From: Flavobacteriales bacterium
GTDB lineage: Bacteria > Bacteroidota > Bacteroidia > Flavobacteriales_F > PHOS-HE28
DNA length: 64,000 nt
Direction: 5' to 3'
Assembly (NCBI GenBank): GCA_023957375.1
Contig: JAMLHB010000001.1
Span: forward strand, 248,001 to 312,000
Position numbers and translations under genes: made by a program. The notes beneath the pieces are model-generated. The model made no database searches, was not told the origin of the DNA, and was given only the letters and a program-made list of their open reading frames with translations. Positions 42,279 through 50,791 of the stretch are shown here, piece after piece. Numbering within the stretch: position 1 is the first letter of the stretch; each line of letters starts with the position of its first letter.

Positions 42279-43449
42279 GGGAATGATGTCTTTTCAGGGC
42301 GATCAGGCTACCAGCGCCCAGGAGCACCAGCCCGAGGCTGATCACTTCGGCCTGGGTCCACGTACCGAGGAAGAGTTCGTTGACTCGGATCTTTTCGATC
42401 AGGAAGCGTTCCACGCCGTTCATGATCAAGTAAACCGCAAAAAGCGCTCCCGGCAGCCCAATGCGCTTGCGCAGCCACCACAACGCGCCGAAAAGCAGCA
42501 GGCACATGATGGTTTCATAAAGCGGGGTGGGGAAGACGCCCGGCACCAAGTGGGTGCAGTAACCCTCGAAGCAGGTGCCGTCCGTGATGGGAACACCGCT
42601 GTACCCGCCCCGGTGCGGGCCCAGCACGGCGTTTACGTTGTTGGGGTAGTCGTAGCTCCACAACCACTGGGGGATCCCCCCCGGCTTGGTGGCAGTGTTG
42701 GCAATGCCCCAGTCGCCGTCGCCGCTCACCTGGCAGCCCAAGCGCCCGATGCCATAGGCCAGCATCAAACCTGGAGCGGCAGCGTCCATGCTGGGAAGGA
42801 TGGCCATGCCGTGCTTTTTGAAGTAGCGCACCACCATGGCGCCCGCCACGATGAGGCCGCCATACATGGTGAGTCCCGAGACCAGGTCTTGCACATTGCC
42901 CGTGGCCACCAGGTCCAGGAAATCGCGGGGGCTCTCCAACCAATGGAAGACCTTGGCACCGACAAAACCCCACAGTGCGGCTGTAAGTGTGATGTTGCCC
43001 GCTTGTTGCCATGGGTGCACGGTAAGGGTTTCCTGCTTGGGTTGCGGCAAGCGCTGCTTTTGCTTTTCGCGCCACAGCAGCCACACCAGCAAGGCTGCCA
43101 CGGCAATGCCGCCTGCGAAACTGCCTTTGCCGCTGAGCAGGAAGCCTGGCGGATTGGCGGTAACCTCGGCGGAGTACAGCAGGATGTAGAGGCCCTTCCA
43201 GCCCAGGATGAATCCCACCAGGCCTTGCATGGCTAATTCACCCGGCTGCGCACCAGCCCCCACGGTCACGGTGCGCTGCGTAGCTTGTAACAGGCCCGCT
43301 CCCTCCTTGCGCCGCAATTCCAGCACCAAGGTCCAATACGCCGCCATGAAGGCAATTGCCACGAAGAACCCAAAACTGTTGAGGAACTTCAGCACGGGCC
43401 AGTCCAGCCCGGTGAGGTCCAGGAGGGCATGGTAGAGGGTGGGGTACAT
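42256..43449 (-). CDS. lgt: Prolipoprotein diacylglyceryl transferase
   Basis: A 397-residue integral membrane enzyme that moves diacylglycerol from phosphatidylglycerol onto the lipobox cysteine of prelipoproteins. The signature YGIGRLGCQVSGDGDWG (about residues 240-256) matches the Lgt G-R-x-G-C...G-D-x-x-G pattern. Upstream SFGFFVAIAFMAAYW and YGGLIVAGAMVVRYF are membrane segments. It is longer than the roughly 280 residues of proteobacterial Lgt because of extra sequence after the first helix (about 50-140), a feature I associate with Bacteroidota. TATCTTCG at 43535-43542 is a candidate promoter. The phosphatase gene follows with a 23-bp overlap. Confidence 0.88.
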   Translation of the reverse strand: MYPTLYHALLDLTGLDWPVLKFLNSFGFFVAIAFMAAYWTLVLELRRKEGAGLLQATQRTVTVGAGAQPGELAMQGLVGFILGWKGLYILLYSAEVTANPPGFLLSGKGSFAGGIAVAALLVWLLWREKQKQRLPQPKQETLTVHPWQQAGNITLTAALWGFVGAKVFHWLESPRDFLDLVATGNVQDLVSGLTMYGGLIVAGAMVVRYFKKHGMAILPSMDAAAPGLMLAYGIGRLGCQVSGDGDWGIANTATKPGGIPQWLWSYDYPNNVNAVLGPHRGGYSGVPITDGTCFEGYCTHLVPGVFPTPLYETIMCLLLFGALWWLRKRIGLPGALFAVYLIMNGVERFLIEKIRVNELFLGTWTQAEVISLGLVLLGAGSLIALKRHHSHGPEKAH

Positions 43450-43534
43450 GGTATGGCGGGCAGTCTGTTTGCCGGTCAGAAGGAGCCCTGCTCTCCACGA
43501 ATGCGGAACCCCGGCGGCGTCGGTTTTACGGTGG

Positions 43535-43542
43535 CGAAGATA
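43535..43542 (-). promoter_or_regulatory. -7 box TATCTTCG for lgt
   Basis: A minus-strand TAnnTTCG match 85 nt before the lgt ATG, between lgt and the terminator of the T9SS gene. Confidence 0.4.
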
Positions 43543-43638
43543 TCGGCATGTGGAGAAAGCACAGCGGGCAAGACCCGAGCCGGGGAGGGGAAGTCAGCGG
43601 ATTTCGCCCGGCTTGCGTGCGGTAGGGGGGATAGAAAC

Positions 43639-43668
43639 GAAGGGGCCGCCCTTTCGGACAGCCCCTTC
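43639..43668 (-). terminator. Terminator hairpin after the large T9SS gene
   Basis: GAAGGGGC (43639-43646) pairs with GCCCCTTC (43661-43668) around a 14-nt loop, 20 bp beyond the stop of the gene at 43689. The following bases on the minus strand (GTTTCTATCC) include only a short T run, so efficiency is uncertain. Confidence 0.6.
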
Positions 43669-43688
43669 ATGGCCTGGTAATGCTTTGG

Positions 43689-46600
43689 TTACCGCTTCAC
43701 AAATCGCGCGCGTGCTTGGATCGCTCCTTGGCGGTCGGTGATCAGCAGGTTGTAACTGCCGGGTGCAAGATCCGAAATGTCCAAACGGGTTGTCCCGTCC
43801 TGCTCCATGGTCAATTTGCCCAGCATGTCGAACACCTTCACATGCACAGGGGCTTGGCCCGGGGTGGTGATGAACAACTCCGTGGTGGCCGGGTTGGGGT
43901 GGATGGCCACGCCTTGCACGGCAGCTTCCTCGGTAATGCCCACGTTCTCTTCGCACACGCACGTGTTGCTCCACGTTCCGCCGAAGCCGCTGGTGGCGAT
44001 GCAGGGTGTGCCCGGCATAGCCGGCCCGTCCACCACGCCTTCGCAATCCACCACACTGGGGCCGGACACCACCAAGGAGTAGTCCTCAGCCTGCCCGTAG
44101 GTGTAAGTGGCGCAGGGGTCGGTGGGGGCGGTGGTGCGGTTCTTGATGATCCGCATGTACGAGGTGCCGAGCACGGCATTGGTGGGCACTTGGATGGTGG
44201 CTGAGCGAACGTTGGTGCACAGGTCGTTGGTCAATTCGCCCAAGGAGCTGTATGCATCAAACACGCCGTCGCCGTTCCAGTCGAAGTGCACCACGATCCG
44301 GTTGGAGTTGTTGCCATTGGTGTTGCCCGTGACCGAGATGACGTAGGAACTGCCCGTTTGCACATGCGCCACCACGGAAGAGAAGTCCTCCAAGCCGGGA
44401 GATCCGTTGATCGCGGGATCGGAATCGTGGTTGATGTCCGAGAACGTGACGTTGCAGATCGGCTCCACCGTGCTGAAGCTCGTGGTGCAGTAGCACTCCG
44501 TAGGGCCTTTGAGGGTTACCTGCAGCGGGGTGCTGTACGCGGTGCCTCCGCCGTCGCAGGTCATTTCCAAACGGTACCAGGTCGTCGCGGTTTGGGAGGT
44601 GCTGTACGTGGCTGCGGTGCTGTTGCCCGGGGCATCGGCCCAGATGGTCCCATTGGAGGATACTTCCCACTGGTAGCTGATGCCCGCATAGGTGGATTGG
44701 TCTTCAATGCCCAGCATGAAAGCCACTCCGGGGCATACGCTGGCGGGGCCCGTGGTGGCACCGGGGTCAGGCGTGCCTGAGCAGACCTCCACGGACACCA
44801 CGGAAATGTCATCCAAGGAAATGTACCAGGGCGCACTGGTGATCATGCCCTTGATGCCGATGTAATACATGCCGGTGGTGGCCGGGGAGAAATCACCCTC
44901 CACCACTTGGTAGTCACCGTTGACCAGCCCTTGCGCGTTCACCACGGTGTTTACCATGCCCGCCTCGGTGGGGTCGTTGCCATAAGCCAAGGTGAGGCTT
45001 GCGTTGGCGGCCGTGGCACCATCTTGGCGTGCATAGGCTGTGAACCGGTAGACGGTGCCGGCATTGAGGTTGATGGGGTGGAACAGCCAATCGGTGTTGC
45101 CATATTGCAGATAGGCGTTGAAGGCCCCCGTACGGGCTTGCCGGTTGTAGGTGGTCATGCTGCTGTTCGCGGTCCAGGCATTGCCGCCGCCGGTGCTCAG
45201 CTGGGACCAGCAGCCGCCCACACCCGTTTGATCGGCATAGCCGCTTTCGAACCCTTCGGTGAAGGGTGCGTCGGCCGCTACGCAGGGGGTGGTGAAGCTG
45301 CCTGTTCCCACCGTGCTGCTCAGATCGCCTGCTCCGCAATCGCTGCCTACATACAGGCTGTACGTGGTGTTGGGCTCCAGGCTGGAAATGGTGACGTTGG
45401 TGTCGTTGGTGGTGCCGTTGTCCACGATCTGGTCATTGGCATCGTGCAGTTCCCAGGAGTAACCACCTGCCGGATCGCTGCTGCTGGGGTTCCAGGTGAA
45501 GTCCACGCCGGAGGCGCTCAAATTGCTGAGCCCAAGGCCGGTGGGCGGCAGGCAGGTGGGAATGGTGCCGGTGCTGAACTGGATCTGCGCAATGGAACTC
45601 TGCGGGCCGTAGTTGGCTTCCGGTGGCGAGGACGGGTCGGGGTTGGTGCCGTCGCTGTAATAGAGCAGCCCGCGGTTACTGCCCGCACCGAACGACGCCC
45701 AATTGGCCGTGCAGCTATAACCGCCTACGTTTTCATCCACTGCTACCACCATGTTGCTGGTGCCGTCCCACAAGAATCCGGGGTTCAGGTTGATCTCCAT
45801 CCACTCGCCCTCCACCGGGTTTACCGGACCGGAGTAAACCAGTTCCATCGCAGAAAGAGGTATCCAATCGGTGGTGCTGCTGAAGCTGGCTTGCGTGGTG
45901 TTGCCCATGTACACGGTCCAGTTGTTCCAGTTGGCAGGTGTGGTGCTACCCCCCGTGTATTTGAACGCGATCTTGGTGATGTAGGGCTGCCCCAGGTATT
46001 CGCTGGCTAAGTAGATCTGCTGCGAATAGTTGTACCCATAGCAGGTGTAGATGGGGAAATAGCCGTTGGTACCGGCACCGCCACCGATCTGCACCAAGCC
46101 GGGCGTGAAGCCCAGGCCCATGGTCCAAGCACTTTCGCTGCCATCGCACACGCCCTGCACGTAAACCATGTAGGCCGTGCCGTTGGCCAAGGGCCCCAAG
46201 GTGATCGCCGGTGTGCCCGAGGCCACGTTGCCGCTGAGCTCCAGGCCAATTGGGCCGCTGCCCGGCTCCCCGGAGGTGCGCACCTCGTAGTTGTAGCTCA
46301 ATGAGGCGTTGTCCGTCCAAGTGATGTCCACGCTGGTGTCGGTCAGGTTGCTCAAGCCAACACCTTCCGGAGGTACACAATCGGGAACGGTGATCTCCAC
46401 CAGATAATCCTCGGTCTCTGCAAACGTGGTGGAGATCACGCAGGGATCCAATGAGCCGCCATCCTGGAAATAGGTGTACTGCACGCGCAGGCGGTGCACA
46501 CCCGGGGCTGCACTCACCATGAACGGCGGGAAACTCGTTGCTGTGGATGCGGGGATGTTGTTGCCGAGGAAGGCTACCCGTTCGGCGGCCTCGAACAATC

Positions 46601-47672
46601 CATTGTCGTTGTAGTCGATCCAAATGGCCGCACCGTGGTTGCCGCTGCCCGTCCCGCCGGTAATGGATGCCGCATAGGTGGATCCCGCGAGCAGTTGGGC
46701 GGCCGGAACGGTACCGGTGTAATCGGAGTATCCGTCAATACCCTCCGAAGGGGCGGAGGTGTTGTTCAGGTCGGCCAAGGTGAAGTTGATGATCTCATCC
46801 GCGTTGTTGGCCGCGCCGGTGGGGATGCAGTAACACTCGTTGGGCGCGTTCATGGTCACCAAGAGCGGGGTGCTGATCGCCGTGCTATGCTCATCGCAGG
46901 TGACTTGTACCCGGTACCAAGTGTCTTCGGACTGGGTGGTGGCATAGGTGCTTGCCGTGCTGGTGCCTGGTGCATTGGCCCAAGTAGTGCCGTCCGTGGA
47001 AGTTTCCCACTGGTAGGTGATGCCACTGTTCGTCGACGGGTTCTCCACACCCAGTGTGAAGGGTACTCCCAAGCAAGCGCCCGAAGGCCCCGTGGTGGCG
47101 CCTGGGGCGGGCGTGCCCACGCAGGGTTCCGCCGCCCAGTTCAGCTCGATGTGGATGGTGTAATTGGTGGTTGGGGGCGCATCCCAAGTGGAGATGACGA
47201 AGTAGTAGGTGGTGCCCCCCAGCACGGGCAGGTTGGGTATGGAACGGGTGGCTCCGCTGATCGCCGTGTGGTAGCCCACCGTGCTGCTGAACGGGCACCC
47301 GGTAAAAGCCCACAGGCCGATCCAATCGTCGTCATTGGTGGTGGAGATGGTGATCTCCTGGTTGCCTGAAGGCGTGTAGGCGTACACCACGTCGAAACCC
47401 GTCAGGTAATAATTGCTGCCGGTTCCGTTGGTGACGGCGTCAGTAGCCACCGGAGGGACATCCGCTTGGCCATAGTCGTTGCCATAGGTGGAAGTGTTCC
47501 CGGCATCATCAAAGGGCAGGGCGGTTACCTCAATGGGGGTGCCACAGACGCTTCCCACCTGTGCGTATAGCCCGGTGGCAAAGGCACCGGCTAACATCAG
47601 TAGGGAGATGAGGAGCCGAAGGCCCCACGATTGCTCGCGGGCCAGCTGAATAGTTCGTACAGATGCGGTCAT
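43689..47672 (-). CDS. Large T9SS-exported protein with GEVED and fibronectin/Ig-like domains
   Basis: About 1327 residues from ATG 47672 (MTASVRTIQLAREQSW), with a signal peptide ending near GLYAQ. A duplicated module is clear: a PGATTGPSG.C.GV(PA)F.LG(VI)E(ND)-type start, an ITYQWE.S.(DN)GT.WA.APG.STA Ig-like unit, then ECYC and a GEVED-type domain (IWIDYNDNGLFEAAERVAFL in the first, VVHFDWNGDGVFDAY in the second). Between them are fibronectin type III units (PPEGVGLSNLTDTSVDITW, PPTGLGLSNLSASGVDFTW). The end IHPNPATTELFITTPGQ to YNLLITDRQGAIQARARFV is a T9SS type A sorting domain. It is probably a surface-attached adhesin or matrix protein. Confidence 0.88.
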   Translation of the reverse strand: MTASVRTIQLAREQSWGLRLLISLLMLAGAFATGLYAQVGSVCGTPIEVTALPFDDAGNTSTYGNDYGQADVPPVATDAVTNGTGSNYYLTGFDVVYAYTPSGNQEITISTTNDDDWIGLWAFTGCPFSSTVGYHTAISGATRSIPNLPVLGGTTYYFVISTWDAPPTTNYTIHIELNWAAEPCVGTPAPGATTGPSGACLGVPFTLGVENPSTNSGITYQWETSTDGTTWANAPGTSTASTYATTQSEDTWYRVQVTCDEHSTAISTPLLVTMNAPNECYCIPTGAANNADEIINFTLADLNNTSAPSEGIDGYSDYTGTVPAAQLLAGSTYAASITGGTGSGNHGAAIWIDYNDNGLFEAAERVAFLGNNIPASTATSFPPFMVSAAPGVHRLRVQYTYFQDGGSLDPCVISTTFAETEDYLVEITVPDCVPPEGVGLSNLTDTSVDITWTDNASLSYNYEVRTSGEPGSGPIGLELSGNVASGTPAITLGPLANGTAYMVYVQGVCDGSESAWTMGLGFTPGLVQIGGGAGTNGYFPIYTCYGYNYSQQIYLASEYLGQPYITKIAFKYTGGSTTPANWNNWTVYMGNTTQASFSSTTDWIPLSAMELVYSGPVNPVEGEWMEINLNPGFLWDGTSNMVVAVDENVGGYSCTANWASFGAGSNRGLLYYSDGTNPDPSSPPEANYGPQSSIAQIQFSTGTIPTCLPPTGLGLSNLSASGVDFTWNPSSSDPAGGYSWELHDANDQIVDNGTTNDTNVTISSLEPNTTYSLYVGSDCGAGDLSSTVGTGSFTTPCVAADAPFTEGFESGYADQTGVGGCWSQLSTGGGNAWTANSSMTTYNRQARTGAFNAYLQYGNTDWLFHPINLNAGTVYRFTAYARQDGATAANASLTLAYGNDPTEAGMVNTVVNAQGLVNGDYQVVEGDFSPATTGMYYIGIKGMITSAPWYISLDDISVVSVEVCSGTPDPGATTGPASVCPGVAFMLGIEDQSTYAGISYQWEVSSNGTIWADAPGNSTAATYSTSQTATTWYRLEMTCDGGGTAYSTPLQVTLKGPTECYCTTSFSTVEPICNVTFSDINHDSDPAINGSPGLEDFSSVVAHVQTGSSYVISVTGNTNGNNSNRIVVHFDWNGDGVFDAYSSLGELTNDLCTNVRSATIQVPTNAVLGTSYMRIIKNRTTAPTDPCATYTYGQAEDYSLVVSGPSVVDCEGVVDGPAMPGTPCIATSGFGGTWSNTCVCEENVGITEEAAVQGVAIHPNPATTELFITTPGQAPVHVKVFDMLGKLTMEQDGTTRLDISDLAPGSYNLLITDRQGAIQARARFVKR

Positions 47673-47927
47673 GTTGGTTGGGTTAAGGGGTTCAGGTTTT
47701 CGAGATTCGCCGTGATGCCCATGGTCGGCATGGTCCACTTCTTCACTCGCATTGGGCGGTTGCGCACCAGGCAGGTGTTGTGCGCTCGAAGCAAGATGCG
47801 AACAAGGGCATGTTGGAAACCTCCGGCGGTAAATGTAACGAATCTGCCGGTCCAAGGGTGGCCGGGGCTTCGTGGAGCGCTTCATACGGCTCTACGCGCC
47901 TGTTGCGGATGCTACCCCGGCTGTTGA

Positions 47928-49292
47928 TCAATGCGCCATGGCCTTCGCAAAGGGTTGGCACCGCACATGGCCGTCCCCGTCCACGGCGCCGAGCCGAACG
48001 GTGCGCACGGTGTTGGCCCATGCCGCATCGTACGGCATGGCTACGCGCAGGTAGTTGTCGGTGTAGCCGGCCATGTCTTCCGGGCTGCCATCGCCGTCTT
48101 CACTGCCGTACTCGAACAATACGGGGCGCACGGTGCCGAGGTGGCGCTCCTGGAAAGCCCGGTGCAGCTTGGCCCCGAGGCTGCGCAGCTGGCGGGTGCG
48201 GTCGCGGCGCACGTCCATGGGCACGGTGTCGTCCATGCGCACGGCAGTGGTGTTGGCGCGCTCGCTGTACGTGAACACGTGCAGGTAATCCACCTCAATG
48301 CTCCGCAGGAAGGCGTGTGTTTTCAGGAACTCCCCGTCCGTTTCCCCCGGTGTGCCCGTGATGACGTCCGCACCGATGCAGGCGTGCGGCATCAGTTGCC
48401 TTATGCGCTCCACGCGTTCGGCATAAAGGGCCGTTCCATAGCGCCGCCGCATGCGCTCCAGGATGGTGTCGCTGCCGCTTTGCAGGGGCATGTGGAAATG
48501 CGGCATGAAGCGCTGGCTCCCTGCTACAAAGTTGATCACCTCTTCGCTGCACAGGTTGGGTTCAATGCTGCTGATGCGGAAACGCCGGATGCCCTCCACC
48601 CGATCCAATGCCCGTGCCAGTTCAAGGAAGTCTTCGCCGTGGCTGCGGCCGAAGTCGCCGGTGTTCACCCCCGTCAGGATCACTTCCTGCACGCCCGTGG
48701 CGGCGATGGCCTGCACGGTGGCCACGGTTTCGGCGATGGTACCGCTGCGGCTGCGGCCCCGCGCCAGCGGAATGGTGCAGAAGGAGCAGAAGTAATCGCA
48801 GCCGTCCTGCACCTTGAGGAAGGTGCGGGTGCGGCCGCCGGAAGGACCTGCCGCCATGCCCGGTTCGTTGGCGTTGAACGAGGGCACGAAGCGCTTTACC
48901 TCCTTGATGGCGCCGTACAGTGCCCGGCCGCAGCTTTGCTTGCCGTCGAGCTCCGCCAAATGGCCGGCGAGATCGAATTTTTCGTTGGCCCCCAGCACCA
49001 GGTCCACGCCGGGAATGGCGGCGATGGCCTCCGGTTTCAGTTGGGCGTAGCAACCCACCACGGCGATGAACGCCTCCGGGTTGATGCTGCGGAAGCGGCG
49101 GATGATGCGGCGACACTCACGGTCGGCATTTTCGGTGACGCTGCAAGTGTTGAGCACGAACACGTCCGGTCTTTCCTCCTCACGCACGCGGGCATAACCG
49201 GCATCCTCCAGCGACCGGGCCAGCGTACTGGTCTCGGCGAAGTTGAGCTTGCAGCCCAAGGTTTGGAAAGCAGCTTTTAGCGGGGTGCTCAT
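47928..49292 (-). CDS. mtaB: tRNA (t6A37) methylthiotransferase MtaB
   Basis: A 454-residue radical SAM enzyme adding a methylthio group to t6A at position 37 of tRNAs. ATG 49292 puts the first UPF0004 cysteine at Cys14 (TLGCKLN), followed by Cys50 (NTCSV) and Cys81 (VGCYAQ) for one [4Fe-4S] cluster. The radical SAM triad is CDYFCSFC (Cys165, Cys169, Cys172). The rest of the catalytic domain contains TGVNTGDFG and HMPLQSGSD, as in MtaB. The C-terminal TRAM-like region is present. A TAACTTCG box lies 45 nt upstream. The gene is divergent from traB/gumN-like 49902 across a 609-bp region. Confidence 0.93.
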   Translation of the reverse strand: MSTPLKAAFQTLGCKLNFAETSTLARSLEDAGYARVREEERPDVFVLNTCSVTENADRECRRIIRRFRSINPEAFIAVVGCYAQLKPEAIAAIPGVDLVLGANEKFDLAGHLAELDGKQSCGRALYGAIKEVKRFVPSFNANEPGMAAGPSGGRTRTFLKVQDGCDYFCSFCTIPLARGRSRSGTIAETVATVQAIAATGVQEVILTGVNTGDFGRSHGEDFLELARALDRVEGIRRFRISSIEPNLCSEEVINFVAGSQRFMPHFHMPLQSGSDTILERMRRRYGTALYAERVERIRQLMPHACIGADVITGTPGETDGEFLKTHAFLRSIEVDYLHVFTYSERANTTAVRMDDTVPMDVRRDRTRQLRSLGAKLHRAFQERHLGTVRPVLFEYGSEDGDGSPEDMAGYTDNYLRVAMPYDAAWANTVRTVRLGAVDGDGHVRCQPFAKAMAH

Positions 49293-49336
49293 CGCGGGGC
49301 GGGGAGTCGGGCACGAGGCCCTGTTCCAAGGAGGCG

Positions 49337-49344
49337 CGAAGTTA
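49337..49344 (-). promoter_or_regulatory. -7 box TAACTTCG for mtaB
   Basis: A minus-strand TAnnTTCG match, 44 nt before the mtaB ATG at 49292. Confidence 0.45.
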
Positions 49345-49430
49345 CCAAACGGGTTTTGGGGCAGGCAGGATGGGACAGGGCCATCGGGTCTAACGCGCCC
49401 TGCGGGCGCAGCTTCCAAAAAGTATTGAGA

Positions 49431-49460
49431 CACGGATGGACACCGATGCACACGGATCAT
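49431..49460. repeat. Imperfect 10-bp tandem repeat, three units
   Basis: Units CACGGATGGA, CACCGATGCA and CACGGATCAT follow one another directly. Each differs from the others at two to four positions. It lies in the mtaB-traB intergenic region. Confidence 0.7.
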
Positions 49461-49738
49461 CGACCCACCTACCAAGCAAAACAACCTTCCCTATCCGTGT
49501 TTTCCCGGCAGGCACCGGGGCGTGTGGCCCCGGTATCCACCGGGGCGTGGTTCAAGTCAGTGTGTGAATGCGCCGCTAAGCGCATGGATAAGACCCGATA
49601 GCCCCACAGGATGGGAACAGTGCGCAGTAGTGGAACGATGGCCAAGGAGACCGGAGCAACGGGCCGTAATTTTTTCCACCTTGTGGCAACCCATGGTGGT
49701 GGCCTTCGTCTTCAGGATCGAGCAGCCCCCCAAACCCC

Positions 49739-49864
49739 ATGTTGCGGTTACAACCCCATCCTGGCCAACGGTCCACCGACCGGGGCCAGGTCATCTTCCT
49801 CGGTGGCCTCATCAGCGCTGCGCTGGCCGTGGTCCTGCTGATGTTGGCCTACAAGCCTTGGTGA
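49739..49864 (+). CDS. Possible 41-aa single-helix membrane protein
   Basis: ATG 49739 to TGA 49864 reads MLRLQPHPGQRSTDRGQVIF then LGGLISAALAVVLLMLAYKPW. A basic N-terminus is followed by a clean hydrophobic helix, a layout typical of small inner-membrane proteins. It ends 37 bp before the start of the TraB/GumN-type gene on the same strand. No ribosome site or promoter box is obvious, and codon bias cannot be judged over so short a length. Confidence 0.3.
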   Translation: MLRLQPHPGQRSTDRGQVIFLGGLISAALAVVLLMLAYKPW

Positions 49865-49889
49865 TCGGTGGGCGGCCCGCTCCTGTAGC

Positions 49890-49897
49890 TACCTTCG
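49890..49897 (+). promoter_or_regulatory. -7 box TACCTTCG, leaderless spacing
   Basis: A TAnnTTCG match separated by 4 nt from the GTG start at 49902. It supports the GTG and implies a transcript with almost no leader. Confidence 0.55.
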
Positions 49898-49901
49898 TGC
49901 G

Positions 49902-50789
49902 GTGCGCACCTTCACGCTTGCTTTCCTCCTGCTGCCGTTGCCGGGCTGGTGCCAGGGTCCGGCGAATGCCCTGTTGTGGAGGATCGAGGGCCAAGGGCTG
50001 CCGGAACCAAGCTATGTGGTGGGCACCGTGCACAGCAAGGATGCGCGGGCTTTCCGCCAGGTGCCGCAGCTGCTCGGGGTGATGCAAGGCCGGAACGCCA
50101 TTGCCGGTGAGATCGACCTCACCACCGGCCCCCCCGTTACCCACCTGATGGCCGATCGCCTGATGCTGCCCGCAGGGAAGGAGCTGGGCGACTTCTTCAC
50201 CGCCAAGGAGCTCAGGCAGGTGCACAAGGCGCTCGGCGCGAAAATGGGCCCCATGGCCATGATGGCCGATCGTATGAAGCCCTTTTTCCTGATGGCTTTC
50301 CTCACGGAGGCCACCATGAAGGCGGACAGTTCCATGGTGCTGGACCAGTACTTGCAAGTGAAAGCCAAAGAGATGGGCAAGGAGGTGCTGGGGCTTGAAA
50401 CGGTGGAGGAACAATTGGCCGCGGTGGACGCGCTGCCGTTGCAGGACCAGGCGGACATGCTTTACCAAACTGTGAGGAGCGGGCAGGATGAAAAAATGAT
50501 GGATCGTTTCCTGGATGCCTATGCGGCGCAGGACCTGGGCCGATTGGCCAAGTTGGTGGCCAAGGGCAACATGCCGGAGCTGATGGGCGAGAAGCTGCTG
50601 AAGGACCGCAACCGCGTGATGGCCAACCGCATGGACAGCCTGATGCGGGGCGGACGCACCATCCTTTTTGCCATTGGCGCTGCCCACCTGCCCAGTGGAG
50701 GCGGGGTGCTGGATTTGTTACGGGGCATGGGATACCAAGCCACACCGATGTTGGAACCACACCCAGCGGGGGTGGAAGGGAAACACTGA
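49902..50789 (+). CDS. TraB/GumN family protein (secreted)
   Basis: A 295-residue protein from GTG 49902. The N-terminus MRTFTLAFLLLPLPGWCQ is a signal peptide. The mature part shows the TraB/GumN landmarks: LLWRIEGQGLPEPSYVVGTV followed by H (about residues 24-44), a MADRLM/FLMAFLTEATM helical middle, LETVEEQLAAVD near 167, and the C-terminal GGRTILFAIGAAHLPSGGGV (about residues 249-268) with the conserved H. The family is proposed to be metalloprotease-like; substrate and role in Bacteroidota are not known. It converges tail to tail with the next gene, leaving 2 bp. Confidence 0.85.
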   Translation: MRTFTLAFLLLPLPGWCQGPANALLWRIEGQGLPEPSYVVGTVHSKDARAFRQVPQLLGVMQGRNAIAGEIDLTTGPPVTHLMADRLMLPAGKELGDFFTAKELRQVHKALGAKMGPMAMMADRMKPFFLMAFLTEATMKADSSMVLDQYLQVKAKEMGKEVLGLETVEEQLAAVDALPLQDQADMLYQTVRSGQDEKMMDRFLDAYAAQDLGRLAKLVAKGNMPELMGEKLLKDRNRVMANRMDSLMRGGRTILFAIGAAHLPSGGGVLDLLRGMGYQATPMLEPHPAGVEGKH

Positions 50790-50791
50790 CC

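Larger units (their letters stand above)
49345..49889. other. Long divergent intergenic region with hairpins and one possible small ORF
   Basis: About 550 bp between mtaB and the TraB/GumN-type gene. It contains a 3 x 10-bp imperfect tandem repeat (49431-49460), a hairpin with stem ACCGGGGC from about 49514, a hairpin ATGCGC/GCGCAT (49568-49573 and 49580-49585), and a 41-codon membrane-helix ORF at 49739. There is no further recognisable gene. The frames longer than 60 codons here have no domain features. Confidence 0.5.
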
